A stretch of 64,000 bases of DNA from contig CP152408.1 in the NCBI GenBank assembly GCA_038961845.1, forward strand, positions 496,001 to 560,000. Reading direction: 5' to 3'. The DNA comes from Xylophilus sp. GW821-FHT01B05. GTDB taxonomy: Bacteria > Pseudomonadota > Gammaproteobacteria > Burkholderiales > Burkholderiaceae_C. Both the position numbers and the translations under genes were made by a program. The notes under the pieces are model-generated. The model was given only the letters and a program-made list of their open reading frames with translations. It made no database searches and had not been told where the DNA came from. Below, piece after piece: positions 27,445-36,716 of the stretch (the first letter of the stretch is position 1; every line of letters starts with the position of its first letter).

Positions 27445-27930
27445 TCAGGCCTTCAGCGCGGCCTCGATGTCTGCCTTGAGGCTCTCGGGCTTGTCCATGG
27501 AGCCGTAGCGCTTGATCACCCGGCCGTCGCGGCCGATCAGGAACTTGGTGAAGTTCCACTTGATGCCCTGGCTGCCAAGCACGCCGGGCGCTTCCTTCTT
27601 GAGCCACTGGAACAGCGGGTGCGCCTGCTCGCCGTTGACGTCGATTTTGGACATCATGGGAAAGTCCACGCCGTAGTTCTTCTGGCAGAAGGCGCCGATC
27701 TCGGCGTCGCTGCCCGGGTCCTGGCTGCCGAACTGGTTGCACGGAAAACCCAGCACCGCCAGCCCCTGGCCGGCATAGGTTTGGTGCAGTTCCTGCAGCC
27801 CGGCGAACTGCGGCGTGAAGCCGCAGGCGCTGGCGGTGTTCACCACCAGCAGCACGCTGCCGGCGTACTGGCTGAGCGGCACGGGCGTGCCGTCGATGGC
27901 CTGGGCTTGGAAATCAGACAGCGTGGGCAT
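27445..27930 (-). CDS. Glutathione peroxidase (thiol peroxidase type)
   Basis: This 161-residue protein starts [14 protein letters not shown]. The peroxidatic Cys36 is in [11 protein letters not shown] (cysteine, not selenocysteine); the partner residues are Q in [13 protein letters not shown] and W/N in [10 protein letters not shown]. It reduces hydroperoxides, probably with thioredoxin or glutathione. It lies about 137 bases upstream of the acyl-CoA dehydrogenase gene on the same strand. Confidence 0.93.
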   Translation of the reverse strand: MPTLSDFQAQAIDGTPVPLSQYAGSVLLVVNTASACGFTPQFAGLQELHQTYAGQGLAVLGFPCNQFGSQDPGSDAEIGAFCQKNYGVDFPMMSKIDVNGEQAHPLFQWLKKEAPGVLGSQGIKWNFTKFLIGRDGRVIKRYGSMDKPESLKADIEAALKA

Positions 27931-28076
27931 GGCGTCTTTCTGGTGGTTAGGCGTTTTGCATGCTATCCCAATCACTTGCGCATATGCACGGCTGAAATTC
28001 TTCGTGGCCGTAGCGGGCAGGGCTTTCTAGAGTACGGGCCGACCTCTCTGCGCCACTGCGGCACCCAAGGATTCAT

Positions 28077-29123
28077 ATGCAACAGACCGTGCTCCGCTCT
28101 TCCTCGTTCCTGCCGCGCCGCGCGGCGCTGCGTACCCTGGCCGCGCTGGCCGTGGGCGGCACCGGGTTGGTGGGCTGCTCGCGCCAGGATGCGGCCGGCG
28201 GCGCGCCGGCCGTGGTCAAGCAGGTGGGCGACAAGGTCAGCTTCAAGTACCCGGACAACCCATCCTTCGACCTGGTCTACCTGGCCGACCAACTCGGCTA
28301 CTTCGAGGGCACCAACACCCGCCCCAACTACATCGGCAAGATCGCCGCGCCGCAGATCATTCCGCTGGTGGGCACCGGCGAGATCGACTTCGGCAGCCGC
28401 ATGGTGCCGCTGGTGATCTCGGCCATTGCCAGCGGGGCCGACCTGAAGGTGGTGGCTGCCGGCGGCAAGACGCTGCAAGAGGCGCCGCACATGAAGTACT
28501 TCGTGCGCAAGGATTCGGGCATACGCGCGCCCAAGGACCTCGAAGGCAAGACCGTAGGCTTCAACAGCTTTGGCGCCTGCGCCGAGTTCGTCACCAAGAA
28601 GTACCTGCGCCAACACGGCGTGGACGTGAACAAGATCAACTTCGTGGTGGTGCCCGACGAGCAGGCCGAGCAGACCCTGGTCACCGGCAATACCGACCTG
28701 GCCATCATCCACGCGCCGTTCTCGGGCCGGGCCGACCATGCAGAGCCGCTGCTGCGCCTATGGAGCGACTACGACCTCGATGGCGGCCTGGGTGGCATGG
28801 CGCCTTACAGCGCGCATGGCAAGTTCATCCGTGAGCATCCAGAGGCCGTGCGCGACGTGGTCACCGCGCTGGCCAAGGCCGCCAATTGGGTCAATGCCAA
28901 CCCCGAGGAGGCGCGCAAGCTGGTGTCCAAGCGCATCAACATGACCCTGGAGAACGTAGACCGCTACGCCTATGTAGACGACCTGGTGGTGACCGAGGCG
29001 CCGATCCAGTACTACATCGACATCCTGCAGTCAGAAGGCAAGCTCGCGAGTGGCAAGGTGACGGTGCAGGACATTTATACCAACGCCTTTAACCCCTTCG
29101 CGCAAGCGCCCGCAAAGGGCTGA
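28077..29123 (+). CDS. NitT/TauT-type ABC substrate-binding lipoprotein
   Basis: This 348-residue protein has twin arginines ([17 protein letters not shown]) followed by a lipobox GLVGC with Cys at about residue 37, so it is likely a membrane-anchored periplasmic binder. The mature part is SsuA/TauA/NMT1-like: LVYLADQLGYFEGTNT, VPLVISAIASGADLKVV, APKDLEGKTVGFNSFG. Family ligands are sulfonates, nitrate, cyanate or thiamine precursors; this one is not resolved. It heads a four-gene operon. Confidence 0.87.
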   Translation: MQQTVLRSSSFLPRRAALRTLAALAVGGTGLVGCSRQDAAGGAPAVVKQVGDKVSFKYPDNPSFDLVYLADQLGYFEGTNTRPNYIGKIAAPQIIPLVGTGEIDFGSRMVPLVISAIASGADLKVVAAGGKTLQEAPHMKYFVRKDSGIRAPKDLEGKTVGFNSFGACAEFVTKKYLRQHGVDVNKINFVVVPDEQAEQTLVTGNTDLAIIHAPFSGRADHAEPLLRLWSDYDLDGGLGGMAPYSAHGKFIREHPEAVRDVVTALAKAANWVNANPEEARKLVSKRINMTLENVDRYAYVDDLVVTEAPIQYYIDILQSEGKLASGKVTVQDIYTNAFNPFAQAPAKG

Positions 29124-29124
29124 C

Positions 29125-30039
29125 ATGGGTATCAAGATCGCAGCGCGCGGCGTGCGCATGGACTACGCGGCACGCGGCTCGGGCGAGCCGGTGCGTGTGC
29201 TGGAGGGCTTTGACCTGGATGTGCGCGAGGGCGAATTCATCTCGGTGCTGGGCCCCTCGGGCTGCGGCAAGTCGACTTTCCTGAGCATCCTGGCCGGGCT
29301 CACGCAGCGCACCGGCGGCAGCATCGCCATCGATGGTCGCGCGCTGGCCGGCATCAACCGCGACCAGGGCGTGGTGTTCCAGGGCTATGCGCTGTTTCCG
29401 TGGCGCAGCGTGCTGGACAACATCGCCGTGGGGCTGGAGATCCGCGGCATGGGCAAAGGGCCACGGCGGCGCATTGCGCAGGAATACCTGGAGCTGGTCG
29501 GCCTGCAGGGCTTTGGCGACAACTACCCGCATGAGCTGTCTGGCGGCATGAAGCAGCGCGTGGCCATCGCGCGCTCGCTGGCCTACCGGCCCGACGTGCT
29601 GCTGATGGACGAGCCCTTTGCTGCGCTGGACGCGCAAACGCGCGAGATCCTGCAGGGCGAACTGCTGCGCATCTGGGGGCACTACAAGAAGACCATCGTC
29701 TTCATCACGCACAGCCTGGACGAGGCGGTCTACCTGTCGGACCGGGTGGCGGTGATGACGCAGCGCCCCGGCCGCGTCAAGGCCATCATCGACATCCCGC
29801 TGGCCCGGCCGCGCTCGGCCGAGCTGCGCAATGCGCCGGAGTTTTTCGCGCTGCGCCAGTGCGCCTGGGAGGTGCTGAAGGATGAGGTGCAGTTTGGCCC
29901 GGTGCCGGTGCGCCCGCTGGGCGCCACCGCCAACCCGGCCGAGCGTGACGAGCTGCCGGCCGCGTCGGTGCACGAGATACCCGTGTCTTCACAGGCGCGG
30001 CCACTGGCGGGACATGTGCCACGCGAGGTGTTGCAATGA
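29125..30039 (+). CDS. NitT/TauT-type ABC transporter ATPase
   Basis: This 304-residue ATPase has Walker A GPSGCGKST, the Q-loop region VVFQGYALFPWRSVLDN, signature LSGGMKQRV and Walker B LLMDEPFAALD. It starts one base after the binding-protein stop. It has a C-terminal extension of about 35 residues beyond the usual end (ELPAASVHEIPV...). It couples to the permease at 30036, with which it overlaps by ATGA. Confidence 0.92.
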   Translation: MGIKIAARGVRMDYAARGSGEPVRVLEGFDLDVREGEFISVLGPSGCGKSTFLSILAGLTQRTGGSIAIDGRALAGINRDQGVVFQGYALFPWRSVLDNIAVGLEIRGMGKGPRRRIAQEYLELVGLQGFGDNYPHELSGGMKQRVAIARSLAYRPDVLLMDEPFAALDAQTREILQGELLRIWGHYKKTIVFITHSLDEAVYLSDRVAVMTQRPGRVKAIIDIPLARPRSAELRNAPEFFALRQCAWEVLKDEVQFGPVPVRPLGATANPAERDELPAASVHEIPVSSQARPLAGHVPREVLQ

Positions 30040-30866
30040 GCATTGCTGAATCGCTGCCGGTGGCGGTGCCTTCTGACCGATCAGTGCTGCGGGTGATACG
30101 TCTGGTGGGCCGTATCGTTGAACGCGGCCTGGGCTTGCTGCTATTGCTGGCCTTGTGGGAGGCCTTGCCGCGCAGCGGCATCGTGAGCCAGGCCTATCTC
30201 AGCCCGCCCTCGGCCGTGCTGGCCGCGATTGCGCAGTTGGTGGATAACGGCCAGCTTTGGAAGCACATCACGGCCAGCCTGCAGCGCTCGCTGTGGGGCT
30301 TGTTGCTGGCCATTGGCGCGGGCGTGGTGCTGGGCTTGGCCATGGGCGGCTTTCGGCGGCTGGAGGCCATCGTCGACCCGGTGCTGCAGCTGTTTCGCCA
30401 GACCTCGGCCTTTGCGCTGTTCCCGGTGTTTATCTTGTTCCTGGGCATTGGTGAGACGTCCAAGGTGGCGATCATCTTCTGGGCCTCGTTCTGGCCGGTG
30501 CTGCTCAACACCATCGGCGGGGTGAAGCAGGTGGACCGGCTGCTGGTGAATTCGGCGCTGTCCATGGGGGCGTCGCGCGGCTTTGTGTTCTTCAAGGTGG
30601 TGCTGCCGGCGGCGCTGCCGTCCGTCTTTACCGGTGTGCGACTGGCGGGCGCCTACTGCATCACCGCGCTGGTGGCGGCAGAGATGATTGGTGCGCATTC
30701 GGGGCTGGGCTTTCTCACGCTCAATTCGCAGGAGACCTTCCAGATCCCCACCATGTACGCCGGCATCCTGATGCTGGCCACGCTGGGGCTGCTGCTCAAT
30801 TACCTGCTCGCGCTGCTGGAGCGGCATTTGCTGCGCTGGCGCAAGGGGCTGAGCCTTGAGGACTGA
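30036..30866 (+). CDS. NitT/TauT-type ABC transporter permease
   Basis: This 276-residue protein has about six membrane segments and the BPD_transp_1 EAA-like loop VNSALSMGASRGFVFFKVVLPAALP. It is SsuC/TauC-like. The start overlaps the ATPase stop by ATGA, and its stop overlaps the start of the next gene. Confidence 0.9.
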   Translation: MSIAESLPVAVPSDRSVLRVIRLVGRIVERGLGLLLLLALWEALPRSGIVSQAYLSPPSAVLAAIAQLVDNGQLWKHITASLQRSLWGLLLAIGAGVVLGLAMGGFRRLEAIVDPVLQLFRQTSAFALFPVFILFLGIGETSKVAIIFWASFWPVLLNTIGGVKQVDRLLVNSALSMGASRGFVFFKVVLPAALPSVFTGVRLAGAYCITALVAAEMIGAHSGLGFLTLNSQETFQIPTMYAGILMLATLGLLLNYLLALLERHLLRWRKGLSLED

Positions 30867-31728
30867 AGCCAGACGTTGGGTACTGGGCGCGCTGGTGATG
30901 GCCGCTGCCATCGCTGCCATTGCGGCCGTGCCCTCCAGTGCCTGGCAGGCGCCGTCCCTGGCATCGCTGCCGCTGGGGCCGGCGCTGGCGCAGGCCCGCG
31001 CGCGCGGCAGCCTGGTGGTGGGCGTGCGCGCCTACCCGCGTCCGGCGCCCCCGGGCGCGCCGACACCGGCTGAGCCCGATCCGCTGGATGCCGCCCTGGC
31101 CCGCGACTTGGCCGAGGCGCTGGGCCTGCCCGTGCGCCTGTTGCCGGTGGACGCCGGCAGTGAAGACGAGGTACTGCGCAGCGGCGGTATCGACCTGCTG
31201 GCCGCTGGCGCGCGCGATGCCGCACCCACGGCACCGCCGCCCGGTGTCGCCCAGCCCGCGGGCAGCTACGGCGCGGGGGACGGCCGCCTGATTGCGCTGC
31301 GCCGTGGCGCGGTGCAGACCGGGCTGGACCTGCGCGGCCGCGCCGTGTGCGTGGCGCGCGGCAGCGGCTATGCGGGCGCGCTGCGGCATGGCTATGGCGC
31401 GCGGGTGCAGCCCTATCCGTCGGCGGTGCATGCGGTGTCGGCCTTCATGGCCGGCGAATGCGCGGCCCTGGCCGAGGACACGGACGTGCTGGCGCGGCTG
31501 CAGCAGCAGCCTGAATGGCGCTTTTACGCGCTGCTGCCCGAGCCGCCGCTGCAGGCCCAGCCAGCATCCATCCGGCTGGCGGCGGGCGATGCCGCCTCGC
31601 GCGACTGGCTGGCCGCCGCACTGCGCCAGTGGCGCGCCGACGGCACGCTGGCCCGCGCCCAGGCGGCGCGCGTGGGCAACCTGAGCCTGGAGGTCACGAT
31701 GCTGAAGGACGGCCTGATCTGCCACTGA
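30856..31728 (+). CDS. Second, SBP_bac_3-like periplasmic binding protein in the same operon
   Basis: This 290-residue protein appears to start at TTG 30856, 8 bases after AAGGGG and overlapping the permease stop by 11 bases. A signal-like hydrophobic stretch (LVMAAAIAAIAAVPSSAWQA) follows. The rest has the amino-acid-binding-protein layout: GSLVVGVRAYP, LDAALARDLAEALGLPVRLLP, GIDLLAAGARD, LRGRAVCVARGSGYAGAL. It is more diverged than most of its family, and two cysteines (VCVARG; GECAAL) may pair. It does not resemble the first binding protein of the operon. Its 3' end overlaps the convergent EamA gene by 35 bases. Confidence 0.7.
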   Translation: MRTEARRWVLGALVMAAAIAAIAAVPSSAWQAPSLASLPLGPALAQARARGSLVVGVRAYPRPAPPGAPTPAEPDPLDAALARDLAEALGLPVRLLPVDAGSEDEVLRSGGIDLLAAGARDAAPTAPPPGVAQPAGSYGAGDGRLIALRRGAVQTGLDLRGRAVCVARGSGYAGALRHGYGARVQPYPSAVHAVSAFMAGECAALAEDTDVLARLQQQPEWRFYALLPEPPLQAQPASIRLAAGDAASRDWLAAALRQWRADGTLARAQAARVGNLSLEVTMLKDGLICH

Positions 31729-32587
31729 CCAGTGCGGCCCAGGCCGCAGCCGCCATCACCATGGCGCCGCCGATTAAGGTACGCGGCGCCAGTTGCGCCG
31801 CGCCCAGGGCCACGGACGAGAGGCTGGCAAACACCACCTCCGACAGCATGATGAGTGCCGTGCCATTGGCGCTCAGCCGCGCCGCGCCGTACTGCAGCCC
31901 GGCGTTGCCGGCCAGAAAGGCCAGCGCCAGCAACAGCGCGGTCAGCACCCAGTCCATGGCCGGCAGTGGCGGCGCCGCGATGTGGCCCAGCAGCACGCCC
32001 CCGCCCGCCACCAGCGCGGCGGTGAGCAGGCCGCCGCCAAACATGGCGACCATGCGGCTTTCATCCGGCGCATCGCGCAGGCGCCGCAGCTGGATGTTGG
32101 TAAAGGAAAAGCTCAGGCCGCCGATCAGCCCCAGCCAGTCGGCCAGGCTCTCAGGCAAGGGCCAGGGCGTGCCGGGCGTGCGCAGCACCACCACCACGCC
32201 GGCCACGGCCAGCGCCATGCGGGCCAGCGCCGCGGGCCGGGGCCGCTCGCCCAGCAGCAGCCAGGCCAGCAGCACGGTCCACACCGGCATCAGGTAGAAC
32301 AGCAGCACCACCCGCACCACATCGCCGCGCGTCACGCCCCAGTTGAAGCACAGGTTGGTCACGCCCGCCGCGAGCGCCAGCAGCCACAGCCCACGGTGCG
32401 TGGCCAGCGCCCGCAGCGCACGCGGCCGCCAGGCCAGCAAACAGACCAGCGCCAGCGCATAAATAGCGGCGGTGGCCCACAGCGGATGCAGCCCAAACCC
32501 CTCCAGCCGCCGAAACGGCCACCAGGACACGCCCCAGACAAAGGCGTTGAGCATCAGCGCAAGAGCAGCAAGAACAGAAGACGGCAT
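31694..32587 (-). CDS. EamA/DMT-family permease
   Basis: This 297-residue protein has ten predicted membrane segments in two EamA repeats (LNAFVWGVSWWPFRRLEGFG in the first; GLIGGLSFSFTNIQLRRL in the second). Such permeases export metabolites or amino acids. The start at 32587 is preceded by a pyrimidine-rich stretch with no Shine-Dalgarno, so initiation is unusual or the start is elsewhere. The palindromic element at 32631-32746 lies directly upstream. Confidence 0.85.
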   Translation of the reverse strand: MPSSVLAALALMLNAFVWGVSWWPFRRLEGFGLHPLWATAAIYALALVCLLAWRPRALRALATHRGLWLLALAAGVTNLCFNWGVTRGDVVRVVLLFYLMPVWTVLLAWLLLGERPRPAALARMALAVAGVVVVLRTPGTPWPLPESLADWLGLIGGLSFSFTNIQLRRLRDAPDESRMVAMFGGGLLTAALVAGGGVLLGHIAAPPLPAMDWVLTALLLALAFLAGNAGLQYGAARLSANGTALIMLSEVVFASLSSVALGAAQLAPRTLIGGAMVMAAAAWAALVSGRSGRPSAS

Positions 32588-32630
32588 GGAAGGAGGGAAA
32601 GAAGGAGTGCGCCCCCCCGACGGCCTCAAG

Positions 32631-32746
32631 GGCGTAGCCAACGGCCGCAGGGCAAGGCGCGGGTGGCTGCGCACCGGAGCGTACTGAAGGTACGTGAGGA
32701 TGCGCAGACAGGCCCCGCAACGCCGCCCTGCGGCCGTTGGGTAGCC
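32631..32746. repeat. Palindromic element with nested hairpins, about 116 bp
   Basis: A perfect 16-bp inverted repeat CCAACGGCCGCAGGGC (32638-32653) and its complement (32725-32740) encloses CTGCGCA/TGCGCAG-type arms and a central hairpin CGTAC-tgaag-GTACG (32680-32694). It separates the lplT stop from the EamA start, both on the minus strand, so it is in the leader of EamA and 3' region upstream of lplT. It encodes nothing. Confidence 0.75.
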
Positions 32747-32751
32747 AGGAA

Positions 32752-34056
32752 CTAATGGTGGTCGTCGTGGCGGGCTATGGCTAGCAGGTGCTCGACCTCA
32801 TCCTTGTGCACCCGCATATTGCGCTGGTGCCACAGCTGGATCAGCCACATCACCACCGCCACGATCAGCCCAAAGCCGGTGATCGCGCCAAAGGAAGAGA
32901 CGCCAAACTTGGTGGACAGGCTGTAGAGCGCGCCCAGCCCGAGGATGCAGGCCTGCTCGTTGAAGTTCTGTACCGCGATGGAGCGGCCCGCGCCCATCAG
33001 GTTGTGGCCGCGGTGCTGCAGCAGCGCATTCATAGGCACCACCAGGAAGCCGCCGATGCCGCCCAGCAGGATCAGGAAGGGCGCTGCCACCCAGACATTG
33101 GTGATGAAGTTCATGCCTATCACCAGCAGGCCCATGCAGATGCCCAGCGGGATCACGCGCGTGGCCACGTCCAGGCGCATGCGCATGGAGGCCAGCACCG
33201 CCCCCACGGCCGTGCCGATGGCCACCACGCCCACCAGTGAAGACGCCTGCGTGGTGCCATAGCCCAGCGCCGCAGCGCTCCAGGCCAGCACGATGTAGCG
33301 CAGGTTGCCCGAGACACCCCAGAACAGCGTGGTGGTAGACAGCGATATCTGCCCCAGCTTGTCGCGCCACAGGCGGGAATTGCAGCTCCAGAAGTCCGGC
33401 AGCAGCTCCAGCGCGTTGCGCGCGACGCTGCGCGACGGGTCTTTGCGCAGGGGGCGCATCTCGACGCCGGTGTGCGGTATGCGGGTGTTGAACCAGGCCG
33501 CCAGCATGTAGACAAAGATCAGCACCAGGATGGCGGCCTCGGCCGGGGTGTCCACGCCGGTGTCGATGATGGGGAAGTCGATCGACAGCAGCATGCCGGA
33601 GAGATGCCGGCCCACCAGTTGCCCGCCCACCAGCACGCCCAGAATGATGGAGCCAATCGTCAGGCCCTCGATCCAGCCGTTGGCCTTGACCAGTTGCGAG
33701 GCCGGCAGCAGCTCGGTCAGGATGCCGTACTTGGCTGGCGAATACGCCGCCGCGCCCAGGCCGACGATGGCGTAGGCCATCAGCGGATGGGCGCCGAACA
33801 GCATCATCAGGCAGCCCACCACCTTGATCGCATTGCTGAAGAACATCACCTTGCCCTTGGGCAGGGCGTCGGCAAAGGCGCCCACGAAGGGCGCCAGCAC
33901 CACGTAGAAGAGTGCAAACATCGGCACCAGGGCCGCGCGCTGCCATTCGGGGGCGCCGCCGTAGCGCAACAACTCCACCGCCGCCACAAAAAGCGCGTTG
34001 TCGGCCAGTGACGAAAAGAACTGGGCCGACATGATCGTGTAGAAACCGCGCTTCAT
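32752..34056 (-). CDS. lplT: Lysophospholipid transporter LplT (MFS)
   Basis: This 434-residue MFS protein starts [23 protein letters not shown], the family N-terminus. It continues [22 protein letters not shown] and [25 protein letters not shown], which are diagnostic of LplT. It flips lysophospholipids inward for reacylation. No Aas acyltransferase gene is nearby. It is divergent from alr, as often seen in Burkholderiales. Confidence 0.93.
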   Translation of the reverse strand: MKRGFYTIMSAQFFSSLADNALFVAAVELLRYGGAPEWQRAALVPMFALFYVVLAPFVGAFADALPKGKVMFFSNAIKVVGCLMMLFGAHPLMAYAIVGLGAAAYSPAKYGILTELLPASQLVKANGWIEGLTIGSIILGVLVGGQLVGRHLSGMLLSIDFPIIDTGVDTPAEAAILVLIFVYMLAAWFNTRIPHTGVEMRPLRKDPSRSVARNALELLPDFWSCNSRLWRDKLGQISLSTTTLFWGVSGNLRYIVLAWSAAALGYGTTQASSLVGVVAIGTAVGAVLASMRMRLDVATRVIPLGICMGLLVIGMNFITNVWVAAPFLILLGGIGGFLVVPMNALLQHRGHNLMGAGRSIAVQNFNEQACILGLGALYSLSTKFGVSSFGAITGFGLIVAVVMWLIQLWHQRNMRVHKDEVEHLLAIARHDDHH

Positions 34057-34242
34057 TCGATAGCTGACTGGCCGGCCTGTACGCCGGCGAAGAGGGGTGG
34101 ATGTGCGGGCTGTCTCTTGTGGGGAGGTCGGGTTATAGCACGCAGCCCAGGCCCTGAAAGCCGATATCCGGGCTGCCCGGGCAGCCTTGTGCGGCGGGGA
34201 CGCTGCCAGAATGACAGCCCCCTGTTCCCACCACCGTGCCGC

Positions 34243-35337
34243 ATGCCCCGCCCGATCCTTGCCACCGTCCACACCGAGGCCCTGCGCCACAACCTTGAGC
34301 GCGTGCGCCGGGCCGCGACCGACGCGCGTGTCTGGGCGGTCGTCAAGGCCAATGCCTATGGCCATGGCATAGAGCGGGTCTTCGAGGGCCTGCGTGCGGC
34401 CGACGGCTTTGCCATGCTGGACCTGGCCGAGGCCGAGCGGGTGCGCGCGCAGGGCTGGCGCGGGCCCATCCTGCTGCTGGAGGGCGTGTTCGAGCCACGC
34501 GATCTGGAGCTGTGCTCGCGCCTGGGCCTGTGGCACACGGTGCACTGCGACGAGCAGATCGACATGCTGGCTGCGCACAAAACCCAGCAACCGCACCGCA
34601 TCTTCCTCAAGATGAACTCCGGCATGAACCGGCTCGGCTTTGCGCCGCAGCGCCTGCGCACCGCCTGGGCACGCCTGGGTGCGCTGCCGCAGGTGGACGA
34701 GATCTCGTTCATGACCCATTTCAGCGACGCTGACGGCGCGCGCGGCATCGATCACCAGCTAGCCACCTTCCAGGCCACCACCGCCGATCTGCCCGGCGAG
34801 CGCAGCCTGTGCAACAGCGCCGCGCTGCTGCGCCACGCCAGCCAGCCCCAGGTGCGCGGCGACTGGGTGCGCCCGGGCATTGCGCTGTACGGCAGCGCGC
34901 CGGACTTCCCCGCGCACGACGCGGCGCACTGGGAGCTGCAGCCCACCATGACGCTGTCCACCCGCCTGATCGGTGTGCAACAGCTAGAGGCCGGCGCCAG
35001 CGTGGGCTATGGCTCGCGCTTTGCGGCCGAAGCCCCCATGCGCGTGGGCGTGGCCGCCTGCGGCTATGCCGACGGCTACCCGCGCCTGTGCGATACCGGC
35101 ACGCCGGTGCTGGTGAACGGCGTGCGCACCCGGCTGCTGGGCCGGGTCAGCATGGATATGGTGGGCATCGACCTGAGCCCCGTACCCGACGCCGGCTTTG
35201 GCGCCGAGGTCACCCTCTGGGGCCGCGCCGCCAATGGCGCGGTGCTGCCGATTGATGAGGTAGCGCAGGCGGCGGGGACTTTGGGCTATGAGCTGATGTG
35301 TGGCGTGGCGCAGCGGGTGGCTTTTGCCGTGGATTGA
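34243..35337 (+). CDS. alr: Alanine racemase
   Basis: This 364-residue fold-type III PLP enzyme has the cofactor lysine K35 in [11 protein letters not shown] and the catalytic tyrosine in [10 protein letters not shown]. Substrate-site motifs [11 protein letters not shown] and [12 protein letters not shown] are intact. It makes D-alanine for peptidoglycan. The start ATG 34243 fits the family; the 186-base gap upstream separates it from divergent lplT. It ends 3 bases from the convergent Fic gene. Confidence 0.95.
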   Translation: MPRPILATVHTEALRHNLERVRRAATDARVWAVVKANAYGHGIERVFEGLRAADGFAMLDLAEAERVRAQGWRGPILLLEGVFEPRDLELCSRLGLWHTVHCDEQIDMLAAHKTQQPHRIFLKMNSGMNRLGFAPQRLRTAWARLGALPQVDEISFMTHFSDADGARGIDHQLATFQATTADLPGERSLCNSAALLRHASQPQVRGDWVRPGIALYGSAPDFPAHDAAHWELQPTMTLSTRLIGVQQLEAGASVGYGSRFAAEAPMRVGVAACGYADGYPRLCDTGTPVLVNGVRTRLLGRVSMDMVGIDLSPVPDAGFGAEVTLWGRAANGAVLPIDEVAQAAGTLGYELMCGVAQRVAFAVD

Positions 35338-35340
35338 TCG

Positions 35341-36558
35341 CTACAGGACGCCGGGGTCGGCCTCGGCCTCCGGCCACAGCTTGGGAAAGTAGAAGCGCAG
35401 CGCATGCAGGGGCAGCCCGAAGCGAAGCTTGCCCTGCGGTGTATCTGACTTCAGCAAACCCCGCTTGAGCAGGGCCGACAGCGCCGAGCCCGCCGTGCGC
35501 TCGCCCAGCCCGGTCATGGCCTTGAATTCCCCGCGCTCAAGTTCGCCGCCGCTCAAAAACAGGTAGTGCAGCGGTCGCAGCGATTCCCGGCGCACGCCGG
35601 AGCGCAGGCTGCTTTCCTCGAAGGCCAGGCAGGCGGCGATCCGGCCTTCCATGGTCGATACATCAAGCAGGCCGGCCATGAAAGTGACCTGGTCCAGGCA
35701 GATGTCCAGCACATAGTCGATCCATGCGACCAGCGCCTGCTCGCTCAGATTGCCACGGCCGTCCAGGTCGCCGCGCCGGGGTGCATCCGCTTCTGCCAGC
35801 AGCGCGTAGTAGCGATCCGTGGAGCGTGCGAAGCCGCGCAGCGGCGACCATAAGCCGCGTGTGTAGCCCAGGGCGTGCAGCAGCGCGTGGGTGTGCAGGC
35901 GCATCACGCGCCCATTGCCGTCTAGAAATGGGTGGATCCAGCCGAGCCGCTGGTGCGCAGCAGCCAAGGCGACCAGCGATGCCTCGCCCCGGCGCACCTT
36001 GCCGTAGACGTCCGCCCAGCGCGACAGAAAGTGGCCCAGGCTGTCATGGGTGGGCGCCACATGCTGGCCCACCTGGACATCGCGCTGGCGCAGCGCACCG
36101 GGGACGATGGGTTCACCTTCAGGGGTCACCAGATCCTGCGCCGGCAGCCGGGAGAAAAGGCTGCGGTGCAGGTCGCACACGGCGGCCGGCTGGTAGAGCA
36201 GGCCTACACCGGCGTCGCCGATGTAGCGGGCTTCGACATCGGCTTCTGCTTCGATATGCGCCACCGCCATGCGCTGCCGGGCGGCCAGTTCCTGGTTGTC
36301 CGAGAAGTCCTGGCGCAGCGCCTGTTCGATCTCATAGGGCCGGGTGTGCTGGCCCTCGATGCGGTTGGTGTAGTAGGAGTTCATCCCCCGCAACAACCCA
36401 CGTAGTTCATGGGCGGCAGGCAGGTTGCCCAACTGCATGGCCGCGCGCGCCAGGTCATGCGCCTTGGCCAGCAGATCCTGCTGCCTGGCCTCGGACGGCA
36501 GAAGCGGCTCGAACTGGTGGGGGGAGTTATAGAGAGGGCTTGCCATTGCCAACATCAT
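35341..36558 (-). CDS. Fic-family AMP transferase with N-terminal inhibitory motif
   Basis: This 405-residue protein has the catalytic motif HPFLDGNGRVMR at residues 209-220 (catalytic H209). The inhibitory T-x-x-x-E-G helix is at TNRIEG, residues 64-69, so it is a class II, self-inhibited Fic. It has an N-terminal Fic_N part and a C-terminal winged helix (SALSALLKRGLLKSD, near residue 355). It should AMPylate a target protein when relieved. No antitoxin gene is present, consistent with class II. An ATG four codons in (36546) is an alternative start. The upstream 36559-36716 is A+T-rich. Confidence 0.92.
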   Translation of the reverse strand: MMLAMASPLYNSPHQFEPLLPSEARQQDLLAKAHDLARAAMQLGNLPAAHELRGLLRGMNSYYTNRIEGQHTRPYEIEQALRQDFSDNQELAARQRMAVAHIEAEADVEARYIGDAGVGLLYQPAAVCDLHRSLFSRLPAQDLVTPEGEPIVPGALRQRDVQVGQHVAPTHDSLGHFLSRWADVYGKVRRGEASLVALAAAHQRLGWIHPFLDGNGRVMRLHTHALLHALGYTRGLWSPLRGFARSTDRYYALLAEADAPRRGDLDGRGNLSEQALVAWIDYVLDICLDQVTFMAGLLDVSTMEGRIAACLAFEESSLRSGVRRESLRPLHYLFLSGGELERGEFKAMTGLGERTAGSALSALLKRGLLKSDTPQGKLRFGLPLHALRFYFPKLWPEAEADPGVL

Positions 36559-36660
36559 GAGGCGTGCAAGCTATTGATGTAAATGGGGATTTAATCAAAT
36601 ACGCCACATTTTTTGCCAACTTTTTTGCGCACTTGCCACGGATGTTGGGTTTGTTGATGA

Positions 36661-36712
36661 AAAGAGGCCAAAGCCCATACCAGGCAAGGGCAATAAGCTA
36701 TCAATAATGAAG
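36661..36712. repeat. Interspersed repeat, copy 5 (diverged)
   Basis: AAAAGAGGCCAAAGCCCATA, then CCAGGCAAGGGCAATAAGCT and atcaataatg match the order of the better copies but the core hairpin is decayed. It lies between Fic and the dehydrogenase gene (both minus strand), next to an A+T-rich stretch that probably holds the Fic promoter. Confidence 0.6.
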
Positions 36713-36716
36713 CGTT

